Assembly (NCBI GenBank): GCA_938007995.1
Contig: CALLLW010000062.1
Coordinates: 1-57,314 of the forward strand
DNA from: an uncultured Granulosicoccaceae bacterium
GTDB taxonomy: Bacteria; Pseudomonadota; Gammaproteobacteria; Granulosicoccales; Granulosicoccaceae
Direction: 5' to 3'
Length of the DNA stretch: 57,314 bases
A model generated the notes under the pieces. The model was not told the DNA's origin. It was given only the letters and a program-made list of their open reading frames with translations, and did not search any database. Shown here one piece after another: positions 41,120 to 51,224 of this stretch; within the stretch, counting starts at the first letter, position 1, and the number at the start of each line of letters is the position of its first letter. Position numbers and translations under genes: made by a program.

Positions 41120-42369
41120 CGATCCACCTCGCCGAACACGATGTCCTGCGTACCTATGATTGCGACCACATCGGATAACATATGACCCTGCGCCATCTCG
41201 TTCATGGCGGCCATATGATAAAAGCCGGGTGCACGAATCTTCAGGCGATAAGGTTTGTTGGCGCCATCGGAAATCAAGTACGCACCAAACTCACCTTTGG
41301 GTGCCTCTATTGCGGCATACGACTCACCTTCCGGCAGACAGAATCCTTCAGTAAATAATTTAAAATGATGAATCAATGATTCCATGTCGCCCTTCATTTC
41401 AGAACGGCGTGGTGGTGCTATTTTGTGATCTTCAGTTAACACAGGCCCCGGGTTGCTGCGCAGCCAGGTGATGCACTGTTTGATGATCTCATTTGATTGC
41501 CGCATCTCTTCCATGCGCACCAGATAGCGATCGTAGCAGTCACCTTCAACACCAACCGGTATATCGAATTTCATCCGATCGTAAACTTCATAGGGCTGCT
41601 TCTTGCGCAGATCCCATTCGATGCCAGAGCCACGCAACATGGCACCGGTAAAACCAAGCTGCAGTGCACGCTCAGGGCTGACTACACCAATACCTACCAG
41701 CCGCTGCTTCCAGATACGATTGTCGGTTAACAGGGTTTCATATTCATCCACACACCCTGGAAAACGATTTGTGAAGTCTTCAATGAAATCAAGCATCGAG
41801 CCTTGTCTGGCATCATTCAGCTTTGTAGCGTTATTTTTACTGCGAAAGCGTGACTCCTGATATTGAGGCATGCTGTCTGGCAGATCGCGCGCGACTCCGC
41901 CCGGTCTGTAGTAGGTTGCATGCAGGCGAGCACCGGATACTGCTTCGTAGCAGTCCATTAAGTCTTCACGCTCACGGAACGCATAAAGAAACATAGACAT
42001 CGCACCAACATCGAGCCCGTGCGCACCAATCCACATCAGGTGGTTCAGTATGCGGGTGATTTCGTCGAACATAACGCGGACGTACTGCGCCCTTTCGGGC
42101 ACTTCAATGCCAAGCAGGTTTTCAATAGCCAGTACATAACCATGTTCGTTACACATCATGGATACGTAGTCGAGTCGATCCATGTAACCAATACTCTGGT
42201 TATACGGCTTACTCTCTGCGAGTTTTTCAGTACCACGGTGCAACAACCCGACATGCGGGTCTGCACGATCAATGACCTCGCCATCCATTTCAAGCACGAG
42301 TCGGAGTACGCCGTGCGCTGCCGGATGTTGCGGACCAAAGTTCAGTGTGTAGTTTCTAATCTCAGGCAT
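41116..42369 (-). CDS. nuoD: NADH-quinone oxidoreductase subunit D
   Basis: This is the 417-residue quinone-site subunit related to hydrogenase large subunits. It begins [20 protein letters not shown], the classic N-terminus, which fixes ATG 42369 over a TTG at 42399. NuoC and NuoD are separate proteins here, unlike the E. coli fusion. The start overlaps the nuoC stop by eight bases. Confidence 0.97.
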   Translation of the reverse strand: MPEIRNYTLNFGPQHPAAHGVLRLVLEMDGEVIDRADPHVGLLHRGTEKLAESKPYNQSIGYMDRLDYVSMMCNEHGYVLAIENLLGIEVPERAQYVRVMFDEITRILNHLMWIGAHGLDVGAMSMFLYAFREREDLMDCYEAVSGARLHATYYRPGGVARDLPDSMPQYQESRFRSKNNATKLNDARQGSMLDFIEDFTNRFPGCVDEYETLLTDNRIWKQRLVGIGVVSPERALQLGFTGAMLRGSGIEWDLRKKQPYEVYDRMKFDIPVGVEGDCYDRYLVRMEEMRQSNEIIKQCITWLRSNPGPVLTEDHKIAPPRRSEMKGDMESLIHHFKLFTEGFCLPEGESYAAIEAPKGEFGAYLISDGANKPYRLKIRAPGFYHMAAMNEMAQGHMLSDVVAIIGTQDIVFGEVDR

Positions 42370-43105
42370 TGCTCTGCCCTTCCTGTGTCGCCTCTTCAAC
42401 GGCGGTGTCTGTATTTCTACGAGCAGTGCTTCTGATTACCTTCGGCACCAGTACTCTTGGCTCAATAGAAACAGGCTGGTAGATAACACGCTTTTTCTTC
42501 GGGTCGTAACGCATCTCTACGTTACCCACCAACGGAAAGTCTTTACGGAACGGGTGACCTACAAAACCGTAGTCGGTGAGAAGTCGGCGCAGGTCTGTAT
42601 GACCATCGTAGTGGATGCCCATCAAATCGAACGACTCGCGTTCCGCCCACTCAGCAGAGCTCCATATTGAAGTCAGGGAAGGCACAACCGGAAACTCGTT
42701 GTCTTTGGCAAACACCTTCAAGCGTGCACGTGCGTTGTGTTGCAGCGACAGCAGGTGATACACCGATGCAAAACGCGGCGCATCGCTATTGTGTTCTGGC
42801 ACTTCATCGCCAAAGCTCATGCGACCAATAGAAGCCGACGCCACACCACGGCTAAAGCCGCTGCCACCGGTTTCCCATTCATCCTCGCCGTAGGCAAGAT
42901 AGTCAACACCGCAAACATCCATCAGTTGCTCAAAGGAGAATGTCGGGTTATCGCGAAGTTCAGTTGCGACGGCAAGCAGGTGGTCAGCGTCTACCTCTAA
43001 CGAGAGTTCGTCATTGATGACTGACACTTTCGTGACGCCGGCAATACCCGCAGCAGTGAGTGCCGCAGCCATACCCTGCGCATTTTTCTGATATGTCTTT
43101 TTCAA
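42362..43105 (-). CDS. nuoC: NADH-quinone oxidoreductase subunit C
   Basis: This is a 247-residue peripheral subunit. Signature blocks are [20 protein letters not shown] and [15 protein letters not shown]. The C-terminal ~50 residues after the conserved part are longer than usual. The start is TTG 43105 or ATG 43072, and neither has a clear ribosome site. The 77-base gap to nuoB is the largest inside the operon. Confidence 0.94.
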   Translation of the reverse strand: MKKTYQKNAQGMAAALTAAGIAGVTKVSVINDELSLEVDADHLLAVATELRDNPTFSFEQLMDVCGVDYLAYGEDEWETGGSGFSRGVASASIGRMSFGDEVPEHNSDAPRFASVYHLLSLQHNARARLKVFAKDNEFPVVPSLTSIWSSAEWAERESFDLMGIHYDGHTDLRRLLTDYGFVGHPFRKDFPLVGNVEMRYDPKKKRVIYQPVSIEPRVLVPKVIRSTARRNTDTAVEEATQEGQSNA

Positions 43106-43182
43106 AGTAGCGTATCGATAATTTGTGTGTACCTGACAAACAGTAAGTGCATCGTTGTGAAGATGCTGTATTCAAGTGTCAG

Positions 43183-43662
43183 TCAGGCGCGCGTAATCAC
43201 ATTGGGGCGACGAATCTTGTTTTGTAACTGAATGATGCCGTACAGCAACGCCTCAGCGGTTGGCGGACAACCGGGCACATAGACATCAACAGGAACGATC
43301 CGGTCACAGCCCCGCACAACGGCATAGCTGTAATGATAGTAGCCACCGCCATTGGCGCATGACCCCATGGAAATCACCCACTTCGGTTCTGGCATCTGGT
43401 CGTAAACCTTGCGAAGCGCCGGGGCCATTTTATTGACCAGTGTGCCTGCCACAATCATGACGTCAGACTGGCGGGGGCTCGGTCGAAATACAATACCGAA
43501 TCGATCCAGATCATAACGCGCTGCACCGGCATGCATCATTTCAACTGCACAGCAAGCCAGACCGAATGTCATCGGCCACATTGACCCGGTGCGCGCCCAG
43601 TTAACAAGTTTGTCGGTAGACGTGGTGATAAAGCCTTTATCAAGGACCGCTTCTATTCCCAT
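43183..43662 (-). CDS. nuoB: NADH-quinone oxidoreductase subunit B
   Basis: This ~159-residue subunit holds cluster N2, the last electron carrier before quinone. Ligands are in [19 protein letters not shown] and [13 protein letters not shown] at 43662 has AGGAG seven bases upstream and overlaps the nuoA stop. A GTG at 43683 is less likely. Confidence 0.97.
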   Translation of the reverse strand: MGIEAVLDKGFITTSTDKLVNWARTGSMWPMTFGLACCAVEMMHAGAARYDLDRFGIVFRPSPRQSDVMIVAGTLVNKMAPALRKVYDQMPEPKWVISMGSCANGGGYYHYSYAVVRGCDRIVPVDVYVPGCPPTAEALLYGIIQLQNKIRRPNVITRA

Positions 43663-44009
43663 TCCAGCGCTCCTTTTTTCCACTCGTAGATGAAGCCGAT
43701 TAACAAAATACCCAGAAAGACACCCATCGCAGCAAAAGCTTCAATGCTGATGGTGTCGAGAACCACAGCCCATGGAAAAAGGAATGCAATCTCGAGATCG
43801 AAGATGATGAAAAGTATAGCCACCAGGTAGTAGCGAACGTCGAACTTCATACGCGAGTCTTCGAATGCTTCGAAGCCACACTCGTAGGGTGAGTTCTTTT
43901 CAGTGTTGGGTTCGGTAGGGCCAACCAGCGTGCCCAGCAGCAATAGCACCGCGCCGAACACCAGGGCGACGAGGATAAACACAAGGATCGGAAAATAATT
44001 GGCTAGCAT
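43653..44009 (-). CDS. nuoA: NADH-quinone oxidoreductase subunit A
   Basis: This is a 118-residue, three-helix membrane subunit and the first gene of the operon. [20 protein letters not shown] is the conserved loop at the quinone chamber. The operon promoter should lie between here and the tRNA-Leu 55 bases upstream, or transcription may continue from the tRNA. Confidence 0.96.
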   Translation of the reverse strand: MLANYFPILVFILVALVFGAVLLLLGTLVGPTEPNTEKNSPYECGFEAFEDSRMKFDVRYYLVAILFIIFDLEIAFLFPWAVVLDTISIEAFAAMGVFLGILLIGFIYEWKKGALEWE

Positions 44010-44064
44010 TAGATAACGGGTGGCCTTATTTGAGCGGGTTTAATGCTCTTTTCATATACGAGAT

Positions 44065-44149
44065 TGGTGCCGACGCCCGGACTCGAACCGGGACGACTTG
44101 CGTCACTACCCCCTCAAGATAGCGTGTCTACCAATTCCACCACGTCGGC
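44065..44149 (-). tRNA. tRNA-Leu (GAG)
   Basis: This is an 85-nucleotide class II tRNA with encoded CCA, acceptor GCCGACG/CGTCGGC and a long variable arm. Anticodon loop TTGAGGG gives GAG. Its position after secG matches E. coli leuU. Confidence 0.95.
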
Positions 44150-44262
44150 AAGTAATACGATCCCCACCATTTTAAACCACAATGAGCAGTCTGAGTAATA
44201 AATTACAGAGTTATTTATATAACTCTGCGTTGTTTAAATCCTTTTACTCGTTACTCCGCCCG

Positions 44263-44688
44263 TTACTCCGGTTGAGGAACTGCAGGCACATCAGCAGAAT
44301 CTGCCGGTGCGTCTGCAGCCGGAGCTGCCGGTACATCGTCTGAACCATCTTCAGCACCCGGTGTATCTGTTGCCGGTGCAGGAACGTCAACCTGCTGAGC
44401 TGGTGCATCTACATTGTCGATGACACTGCCAATACCGGTGTTACTGCGTTGCGATGCGAGAAAAAACAGCAACATACTGGTGCAGAAAAACGCGAGCGCG
44501 AACATGGTAGTCATTCTGGTTAAGAACGAACCGGAGCCCTTCGATCCAAAAACAGTGGCCGAAGCACCGCCGCCACCGCCGCCAAAAGCAGCACCGGCTT
44601 CTGCCCCTTTGCCGTGCTGGATCAGCACAAGGCCAATGACACCAAGCGCCAGGAAAACGTGAACGACAAGAGCGATAGTTTGCAACAT
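44263..44688 (-). CDS. secG: Protein translocase subunit SecG
   Basis: SecG is an accessory subunit of the SecYEG channel in the inner membrane. Two helices (about residues 3-22 and 58-77) flank the loop VLIQHGKGAEAGAAFGGG, the family hallmark. A ~50-residue acidic, Ala/Pro-rich tail follows the second helix, longer than in E. coli. It lies 23 bases after tpiA, with tRNA-Leu next. Confidence 0.95.
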   Translation of the reverse strand: MLQTIALVVHVFLALGVIGLVLIQHGKGAEAGAAFGGGGGGASATVFGSKGSGSFLTRMTTMFALAFFCTSMLLFFLASQRSNTGIGSVIDNVDAPAQQVDVPAPATDTPGAEDGSDDVPAAPAADAPADSADVPAVPQPE

Positions 44689-44711
44689 GGGAGACTGATC
44701 CGTCTGGATGT

Positions 44712-45467
44712 TTAAGCTTGAGCTGCTGCCGCCTGGCAGATAGCTAGAAAATCGGCACTTTTCAGTGCAGCACCGCCGATAAGACCACCATCAATATCAG
44801 GCTTGCCTATCAGCTCGGCAGCGTTGCCAGGGTTGACACTACCACCATAGAGAATTCTGACAGCAGATGCGGTTTGCTGATCACGTGCAGCAATAAACTG
44901 ACGAAGCTCTGCATGGACTTCCTGCGCCTGTTCAGGCGTTGCCGTTTTACCGGTTCCGATAGCCCAGACTGGCTCATAGGCAATCACCGCAGACGCAAAT
45001 GCGTTATCGCCACAAGCATCAAATGCAGCCTGCAGTTGGCTTTCAACCACCGCCATGGTGTTGCCGGCTTCGCGATCATCCAGTGTTTCACCAACACAGA
45101 AAATCGGCGTTAATCCGGCGGCAACCACTGCCTTGTGGCGCGCAGCACAAGACTCGTTGCTATCGCCAAATAAACTGCGCCGCTCGGAGTGTCCAATGAT
45201 CACATACTGGCAGCCAAACTCGGCGAGCATGGTCGATGACACTTCACCGGTAAACGCACCCTGCTCTTCTGCACAGGCGTTTTGCGCTCCGAGCAACACG
45301 CTGGACCCTTTGAGGGCCTGTGAGACATCACCGAGATGAAGACTCACCGGACAGACTACAACATCAACTCCGGCAACCTCTGTTGCTGCCACTTCACCAG
45401 CCAACGCCACAGCGCTTTGGCGAGAGCCGTTGAGCTTCCAATTGCCTGCAACCATTGGCGTGCGCAT
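44712..45467 (-). CDS. tpiA: Triosephosphate isomerase
   Basis: This enzyme interconverts dihydroxyacetone phosphate and glyceraldehyde 3-phosphate in glycolysis. The 251-residue barrel has Asn/Lys in VAGNWKLNGS, His in IGHSERRSLFGD, the catalytic Glu in AYEPVWAIGTG and the phosphate loop ILYGGSVNPGN. It sits between glmM and secG, as in many gammaproteobacteria. Confidence 0.97.
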   Translation of the reverse strand: MRTPMVAGNWKLNGSRQSAVALAGEVAATEVAGVDVVVCPVSLHLGDVSQALKGSSVLLGAQNACAEEQGAFTGEVSSTMLAEFGCQYVIIGHSERRSLFGDSNESCAARHKAVVAAGLTPIFCVGETLDDREAGNTMAVVESQLQAAFDACGDNAFASAVIAYEPVWAIGTGKTATPEQAQEVHAELRQFIAARDQQTASAVRILYGGSVNPGNAAELIGKPDIDGGLIGGAALKSADFLAICQAAAAQA

Positions 45468-45670
45468 GTTCAGGGGTTCCAGTTAAAAAGGTTAGTCAGT
45501 TGAAGAATATTTCGCAGCGTAGAAAACCACTGCCCAAAGCCGCGCAAGGTTACCGTGACCCCCAACAAAAAGCAATAAACCGCAAAATTCAAAAGGATTG
45601 TAGCTACTAAACCAATCGCTGCGCAGACTTTCTACATGCCGTAACGCAGCGAGCAATCTGCAGGAATCCA

Positions 45671-45780
45671 CTGCCCGTACTTCTGGCCGTACTTCTGGCC
45701 GGGTAACTTCTGGCCGGGTAACTTCTAGTTGCATAACTGATGGCTGTATAACTATTGGCCACATAGCAGTTGGCAGGTAA
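45671..45780. repeat. Degenerate 12-15 bp tandem repeats in the glmM-tpiA spacer
   Basis: The word acttctggccg recurs four times in 45680-45726, first spaced 12 then 15 bases apart (gtacttctggcc, then gggtaacttctggcc). More degraded copies follow to about 45780. The 389-base spacer between glmM and tpiA contains an open frame across nearly its whole length (45492-45845). It owes much of its peptide pattern to the repeat and matches nothing I know, so I treat the spacer as non-coding. Confidence 0.75.
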
Positions 45781-45856
45781 CTTCGCAGCACCTGCCCTGG
45801 CCATACTGCAAACTCAATCTGGCTAAAATCATTCGGCCAATGCATCTAAAAAGTAG

Positions 45857-47194
45857 CTAGCCCAGCTCCCTGCCAACGGCTTCTGCCACCCGGTTACAGA
45901 TTTTTTCTACATCATTAGCGACCCGGCCTTCGACCATTACACGAACCACTGGTTCAGTACCGGATGGTCGTAACAACACTCTGCCCGAGTCACCAAGCTC
46001 GGCTTCAGCATCGGCCACAGCTTGCTGCACAACGGCGTTATCGTTCAATGCTTCGCGCTGACTCAATGGCACGTTCACCAACACTTGCGGGTATCGTGTC
46101 ATGCCTGCCCTGAGGTTTGCCAACGGCTCTCCAGACTCCTGCAGATAGGCAAGTATCTGCAATGCCGCTACCAAACCGTCGCCCGTAGTGGTGCGATCCA
46201 GACAAATAATATGACCGGATGATTCACCACCAAGCACCCAGTCGCGGTTGCGCAGTTCCTCAAGTACGTAGCGATCACCGACTTTGGCGCGAACAAAATC
46301 CACACCCAGATCGCGCAAACCATGCTCGAGCCCAAGGTTGCTCATCAGCGTACCGGCAACGCCAGGCACTTTTTCACCACTGTCGAGTCGCGACTTGACC
46401 AGCACGTACAAAAGCTCATCACCATCGACAACCTCACCTCGATGATCAACCATGATTAACCGGTCGGCATCACCATCCAGCGCCACACCAACATGAGCCC
46501 GCTCCATCAACACATGCGCACGCAACAGATCGGGGGAAGTCGCTCCGCAATCACGGTTAATATTCAGTCCATCGGGCTCAGCACCAACCACAATGACATG
46601 AGCACCGAGCTCCTCAAAAACTCCTCTGGCGATGTGGTAGGCCGCACCGTTTGCCGAATCCACAACGATCTTCATACCATCCAGTCGAACGCCAGACGGA
46701 AAGGTGCTTTTACAAAACTCAATGTAACGCCCCGGTGCATCATCTATTCGCCGGGCACGGCCAAGATCTGCTGAGTCGACAGTCTCAATCTCACGCTCCA
46801 TCATGTCTTCGATTTCCTGCTCCATCGAGTCAGGTAGTTTGGTGCCCTCGGCAGAGAAAAACTTAACGCCATTATCGTAGTACGGATTGTGCGAGGCACT
46901 GATCACGATACCTGCTGCTGCGCGAAATGTACGCGTCAGATAAGCTACTGCCGGGGTTGGCATCGGACCCAGCAGCCGCAGGTTAATTCCTGCTGAAGAC
47001 AAGCCAGCTTCAAGCGCAGACTCAAACAGATACCCGGACACGCGTGTATCTTTGCCTATCAGGACATCCCGATTGCCTTCTTTGGCAAGTACCTTACCGG
47101 CAGCCCAGCCGAGCTTCATCACTGTAGCCGCCGTCATTGGCTCTACACCGACCCGGCCTCTCATACCGTCGGTACCGAAATACTTTCTAGCCAT
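45857..47194 (-). CDS. glmM: Phosphoglucosamine mutase
   Basis: GlmM converts glucosamine 6-phosphate to glucosamine 1-phosphate for peptidoglycan and LPS precursors. The 445-residue enzyme starts [14 protein letters not shown], has the phosphoserine loop [19 protein letters not shown], the metal loop [13 protein letters not shown] and the phosphate-binding loop [14 protein letters not shown]. The usual folP between ftsH and glmM is absent here. Confidence 0.97.
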   Translation of the reverse strand: MARKYFGTDGMRGRVGVEPMTAATVMKLGWAAGKVLAKEGNRDVLIGKDTRVSGYLFESALEAGLSSAGINLRLLGPMPTPAVAYLTRTFRAAAGIVISASHNPYYDNGVKFFSAEGTKLPDSMEQEIEDMMEREIETVDSADLGRARRIDDAPGRYIEFCKSTFPSGVRLDGMKIVVDSANGAAYHIARGVFEELGAHVIVVGAEPDGLNINRDCGATSPDLLRAHVLMERAHVGVALDGDADRLIMVDHRGEVVDGDELLYVLVKSRLDSGEKVPGVAGTLMSNLGLEHGLRDLGVDFVRAKVGDRYVLEELRNRDWVLGGESSGHIICLDRTTTGDGLVAALQILAYLQESGEPLANLRAGMTRYPQVLVNVPLSQREALNDNAVVQQAVADAEAELGDSGRVLLRPSGTEPVVRVMVEGRVANDVEKICNRVAEAVGRELG

Positions 47195-47367
47195 AAGTTT
47201 TTGTCCTTAAATTAAAGCTGTTCTCTGCCAGCGGCAGCAGCGGTGCAGTGTTATGGCCGGCTTTCACCACAGAACGCCACTGATGCAAAGATATCGATGC
47301 AAAAAACGCTAATATGAAAATTGTGGTGCTACCCGAATCAAGTTTTCTGCACGATTATAGATGACGC

Positions 47368-47396
47368 AAAAAAAAAGGCCGCGATTCAGCGGCCTT
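47368..47396 (-). terminator. Intrinsic terminator after ftsH
   Basis: An eight-pair stem (47375-47382 with 47389-47396, AAGGCCGC type) has a six-base loop. On the minus strand it is followed by a run of nine Ts, 31-59 bases after the ftsH stop. glmM downstream would then need its own promoter. Confidence 0.93.
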
Positions 47397-47426
47397 TGCT
47401 ACGTCTGTCGGACGATTGGCTACCGG

Positions 47427-49388
47427 TTAACTCGCCGGGTCAGGATCGGGACCTGACACCGGTGGCGTTACCGGCTTGTCAGCCGCCTGCTTTTCTTCCG
47501 GCTCATCAGCAAGCACGGCCGAGCCACTCTGAGGTCCGTCACCACCCTTGCCGGGATCAGTCCAGTCAGCCGGTGGGTCGGGCATCTTGCCTTCCATGAT
47601 GCTGTCGATCTGCGACGCGTCGATGGTTTCATATTTCATCAATGCATCGGCCATCAGATGCATTGTGTCCATGTGTGCCTTAAGCAGCTCTTCCGCACGC
47701 TGATAGTTTCTGTCAATAATGGCGCGCACCTCGGCGTCTACCGATTCCTTGGTGGCGTCGGATATCTGCTTAGGCTGTGTCTGACCGCGGCCCAGGAACA
47801 CCTCACCCTGCTCTTCACTGTAAGCAAGCGGCCCCAGATTGTCTGACAGGCCCCACATGGTCACCATGTTACGCGCAAGCTTGGTCGCCTGCTCGATGTC
47901 ACTGGATGCGCCAGTGGTGACGTTCTCTTCGCCGTAGATCAGGTCTTCTGCGATTCGTCCGCCGTAAGCTACAGAAATCATGCTTTCAAGCTCGAGTTTA
48001 CTCGCGCTGATCTTGTCTTTCTCGGGTAGGAACTGCGCCAGACCCAATGCTCGGCCACGCGGAATGATCGTGACTTTGTAAACGGGATCATGCTGAGGCA
48101 CCAATCGGGCAACAATCGCGTGCCCTGCCTCGTGGTAGGCGGTCTTCTTTTTATCCTCTTCAGTCATCACCATGGACCTGCGTTCGGCGCCCATCATGAT
48201 TTTGTCCTTGGCACGATCGAACTCTGACATCTCAACGAGGTTTTTGTCATTGCGTGCAGCAAACAACGCTGCTTCGTTGACCAGGTTGGCCAGGTCAGCA
48301 CCGGAGAAGCCAGGTGTGCCGCGTGCAATCAGATCAGGCCGTACATCGTCTGCCACCGGCACTTTGCTCATGTGGACTTTGAGAATTTTCTCCCGACCAC
48401 GCACGTCTGGCAATGGCACAACTACCTGCCTGTCGAATCGGCCCGGTCTCAGCAAGGCAGGGTCGAGCACGTCAGGCCGATTGGTAGCGGCGATGACAAT
48501 AATGCCTTCGTTACCCTCAAAACCATCCATTTCTACGAGCAACTGATTGAGTGTTTGCTCTCGTTCGTCATGCCCGCCACCCAGGCCTGCACCACGGTGG
48601 CGACCGACAGCATCGATCTCGTCGATAAAGATGATGCATGGCGCATGCTTCTTGGCCTGCTCAAACATATCCCGCACACGAGATGCACCCACACCGACAA
48701 ACATCTCGACAAAGTCTGAACCAGAGATAGTGAAAAACGGCACTTTGGCTTCGCCGGCTATGGCTTTAGCGAGTAGTGTTTTACCGGTACCAGGCGATCC
48801 GACCAGCAGCACACCACGCGGTATTTTGCCGCCAAGCTTCTGGAATTTGCCAGGATCACGAAGGAATTCAACAAGCTCTGACACTTCGTCTTTGGCTTCC
48901 TCAACACCCGCTACGTCCGCAAAGGTGACTTTGACCTGGTCTTCACCCATTAATCGGGCTTTGCTCTTGCCAAATGACATCGCGCCACGGCCACCGCCGC
49001 CGCCCTGCATTTGCCGCAGAAAATAAATCCAGATGCCGACAAAAATCAGGAATGGAAAGGTATTCAGGAACAATTGCGCGAAGAAATTGGTATCTTCAGG
49101 TGGCTCTGCATTGATTCGAACACCGGCGTCGAGCAGGTCTCCGATCAGGGCGCGGTTATCTGTTTCCGGGCTGTAGGTGCTGAAGATAGTGCCGTTGGTT
49201 TCCTGAAACCTGATGTCTCTGCCGGAAATCGTCGCACTTTCCACACCGCCTGATTTAACATCACTGATAAAATCGGAGTATGGCACTGAGTTATTTGCAC
49301 TCGTTTGCCCACCGATGTTGTTGAAAACCACCATCAGGATGACGGCAATCACAACCCACAACATCACATTCTTTACTAGATCGTTCAA
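47427..49388 (-). CDS. ftsH: ATP-dependent zinc metalloprotease FtsH
   Basis: FtsH is a membrane-bound AAA protease that degrades membrane and regulatory proteins such as LpxC. The 653 residues contain two helices (near residues 8-25 and about 105-125), Walker A (GSPGTGKT), Walker B ([11 protein letters not shown]), the arginine-finger region ([20 protein letters not shown]) and the zinc site HEAGH. The start appears to be TTG at 49388: the resulting N-terminus, with [19 protein letters not shown], lines up with E. coli FtsH. The C-terminal tail is Pro/Asp-rich. QmcA, an SPFH protein, is encoded elsewhere in the window. Confidence 0.97.
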   Translation of the reverse strand: MNDLVKNVMLWVVIAVILMVVFNNIGGQTSANNSVPYSDFISDVKSGGVESATISGRDIRFQETNGTIFSTYSPETDNRALIGDLLDAGVRINAEPPEDTNFFAQLFLNTFPFLIFVGIWIYFLRQMQGGGGGRGAMSFGKSKARLMGEDQVKVTFADVAGVEEAKDEVSELVEFLRDPGKFQKLGGKIPRGVLLVGSPGTGKTLLAKAIAGEAKVPFFTISGSDFVEMFVGVGASRVRDMFEQAKKHAPCIIFIDEIDAVGRHRGAGLGGGHDEREQTLNQLLVEMDGFEGNEGIIVIAATNRPDVLDPALLRPGRFDRQVVVPLPDVRGREKILKVHMSKVPVADDVRPDLIARGTPGFSGADLANLVNEAALFAARNDKNLVEMSEFDRAKDKIMMGAERRSMVMTEEDKKKTAYHEAGHAIVARLVPQHDPVYKVTIIPRGRALGLAQFLPEKDKISASKLELESMISVAYGGRIAEDLIYGEENVTTGASSDIEQATKLARNMVTMWGLSDNLGPLAYSEEQGEVFLGRGQTQPKQISDATKESVDAEVRAIIDRNYQRAEELLKAHMDTMHLMADALMKYETIDASQIDSIMEGKMPDPPADWTDPGKGGDGPQSGSAVLADEPEEKQAADKPVTPPVSGPDPDPAS

Positions 49389-49501
49389 ATCCAGACGCCT
49401 CTATTAATCACCCGGGTTCGACCCTGCCGGTGTTCATTGGTTTCGCTACACATGGTCAGACAAATCTCCCCGGTGCCGCATCAAGTATAACGCAAGATCC
49501 G

Positions 49502-50119
49502 TTACTTTCTGGATTTCGCCAGAATATACACTTCCCTGCTGCGCGATCGTGACGCCTCGGGCTTGCGCGACTTAACAACAGCGAAGGTTTGGCGGACATC
49601 CTTGAGATATTCTTCAAAGCCCGCTCCCTGGAAAGTTTTAACCAGAAAATCTCCGTCCGGAGCCAGTAATTCCCTACACATATCGAGTGCCAACTCTGCC
49701 AGATACATGGCACGCGGCTGATCCACCGCCGGTTGCCCAGAGAAGTTGGGGGCCATGTCTGATAAAACAAGATCAGCAGGCTTGCCGTTAAGCGTCTGTT
49801 TTATCTGTTCCAGCGTCTCATCCTCGGTGAAGTCACCGGTGATGATGGTTGCATCCGGAATCGCATCCATTGGCAGTATGTCAACCGCCAGTAACGAGCC
49901 TTGTGGTGATAAACGCTCAGCCACGTACTGCGACCACCCACCCGGGGCAGCACCCAGCTCAACCACAGACATCTTTGACGTGATTAGCTGATCTCGCTGA
50001 TCGATTTCTGCCAGTTTATAGACGGCTCTCGACCGGTAGGACTGTAGCCGCGATTTGCGAACAAAGTCGTCTTTGTGATGCTCATTCAACCAGCGCTTGC
50101 TGCTTTTACTGCGACTCAT
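49502..50119 (-). CDS. rlmE: 23S rRNA 2'-O-methyltransferase (U2552)
   Basis: RlmE (FtsJ/RrmJ) methylates U2552 in the ribosomal A site using S-adenosylmethionine. The 205 residues contain the SAM motif ELGAAPGGWSQY and the K-D-K-E tetrad in YKLAEID, LSDMAPN, VKTFQG and REVYILA. It precedes ftsH, as usual. Confidence 0.97.
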   Translation of the reverse strand: MSRSKSSKRWLNEHHKDDFVRKSRLQSYRSRAVYKLAEIDQRDQLITSKMSVVELGAAPGGWSQYVAERLSPQGSLLAVDILPMDAIPDATIITGDFTEDETLEQIKQTLNGKPADLVLSDMAPNFSGQPAVDQPRAMYLAELALDMCRELLAPDGDFLVKTFQGAGFEEYLKDVRQTFAVVKSRKPEASRSRSREVYILAKSRK

Positions 50120-50250
50120 TCCGGCGGATCCATGTAAACTGCGCTCCCGGCATTGGTATTGTTGCCCCGTTTTATCACGATAAGCTTATCCCGAAACTCT
50201 GGTTAACCGCGCCACGCTTGCCAACCCTGTCACTCTCCCGCTACCTGCCC

Positions 50251-50583
50251 ATGACACCAAACAACAAACACATTCGCTTCTTAAAAACACTCTGTCACTC
50301 ACTGTCACCGATTGTACGAGTGGGTCAAAAAGGCGTCACTGAATCGGTTGAAGCAGAGCTTGAAATCGCCATCGCGCATCACGAGCTGATAAAAATCAAA
50401 GTCGCCGGTGATCGCGAAGAGCGGAAAGAAATGATTGCCAGCCTGGCCGCGAAGAGCAACTCTCATGTAATCCAACAGGTCGGGCAAGTGGCGGTACTGT
50501 TCAGACGAAACCATGAGAAACCGGTCATTGAGTTCCCCGCATCAATCAAAGCCGGCGCAAAGAATACCAACCGGCAAAAATAG
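50251..50583 (+). CDS. yhbY: Ribosome-associated RNA-binding protein YhbY (CRM domain)
   Basis: This ~110-residue CRS1/YhbY-domain protein associates with pre-50S particles in E. coli. Features are LSPIVRVGQKGVTESV (the GxxG loop) and HELIKIKVAGDREERKEM. ATG at 50251 gives the family N-terminus; a TTG at 50218 would add 11 residues. It is divergent from rlmE, as in Pseudomonas and E. coli. Confidence 0.94.
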   Translation: MTPNNKHIRFLKTLCHSLSPIVRVGQKGVTESVEAELEIAIAHHELIKIKVAGDREERKEMIASLAAKSNSHVIQQVGQVAVLFRRNHEKPVIEFPASIKAGAKNTNRQK

Positions 50584-50603
50584 TCCTCTACATATTGTCT
50601 TGC

Positions 50604-50690
50604 CCTTCCCAGGGCCTTACGCTTCCCAGGGCCTTACGGCTTCTAAGGGCCTTACCCCTCTCAGGGCCTGGCCCTTCTTATTGCCTGACC
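50604..50690. repeat. Degenerate 16-18 bp tandem repeats between yhbY and greA
   Basis: Units beginning near 50606, 50623, 50641, 50659 and 50675 share the core agggcctta. The first two are almost identical. The tract fills the spacer between the convergent yhbY and greA 3' ends and can fold (for example agggc-ctg-gccct at 50663-50675). It might thus serve as a terminator, though no long T run is present. Confidence 0.75.
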
Positions 50691-50747
50691 CTTCGGTTCT
50701 GCAGATCAACATCTGCCGGGTCTTTCACTGCTGCGATGTGGAACTGC

Positions 50748-51224
50748 TCAGATGTAGCTTACCTTTTCAATTTCATACTCACGTACACCACTGGGTGCAT
50801 CAAAGTTAACCTCATCACCTTCATGCTTACCAATAATAGCGCGTGCCAAAGGCGAGCTGAAACTGATCAGGCCTTTCTTAATATCTGCTTCATCATCACC
50901 AACGATCTTGTAGGTGACAGATTTATCCGTATCAAGATCAAGCAGTTGCACCGTAGTACCGAATATCACCTTGCCATCATCGTTCATCTGAGTGATGTCG
51001 ATGATCTGGGCGTGTGACAACTTGCTTTCGATTTCTTTGATGCGCCCTTCAATAAAGCTCTGCTGCTCCCGAGCGGCATGATACTCGGCGTTTTCTTTCA
51101 GATCGCCATGCTCACGAGCCTCGGCAATTGCCTGAATAACTGCAGGTCTGCGCACAGATTTGAGTTCCTGAAGCTCCTCTCTCAGGGTATCTGCACCCTC
51201 AGCAGTTAATGGAACCTTACTCAT
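50748..51224 (-). CDS. greA: Transcription elongation factor GreA
   Basis: GreA inserts its coiled coil into the RNA polymerase secondary channel and triggers cleavage of backtracked RNA. The 158-residue protein has the N-terminal coiled coil with acidic tip ([20 protein letters not shown]) and a C-terminal FKBP-like domain ([20 protein letters not shown]). ATG overlaps the carB stop as ATGA, so it is translationally coupled to carB. Confidence 0.97.
   Translation of the reverse strand: MSKVPLTAEGADTLREELQELKSVRRPAVIQAIAEAREHGDLKENAEYHAAREQQSFIEGRIKEIESKLSHAQIIDITQMNDDGKVIFGTTVQLLDLDTDKSVTYKIVGDDEADIKKGLISFSSPLARAIIGKHEGDEVNFDAPSGVREYEIEKVSYI

Noticed and set aside
45492..45845. 117-codon frame filling the glmM-tpiA spacer
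   Set aside because: A quarter of the peptide is the 12-15 bp repeat translated, no ribosome site precedes its ATG, a second frame overlaps it, and no homologous family is recognisable. It remains the least unlikely of the rejected frames.
50595..51017. 140-codon plus-strand frame over the yhbY-greA spacer
   Set aside because: It consists of the translated tandem repeat followed by the antisense of greA.
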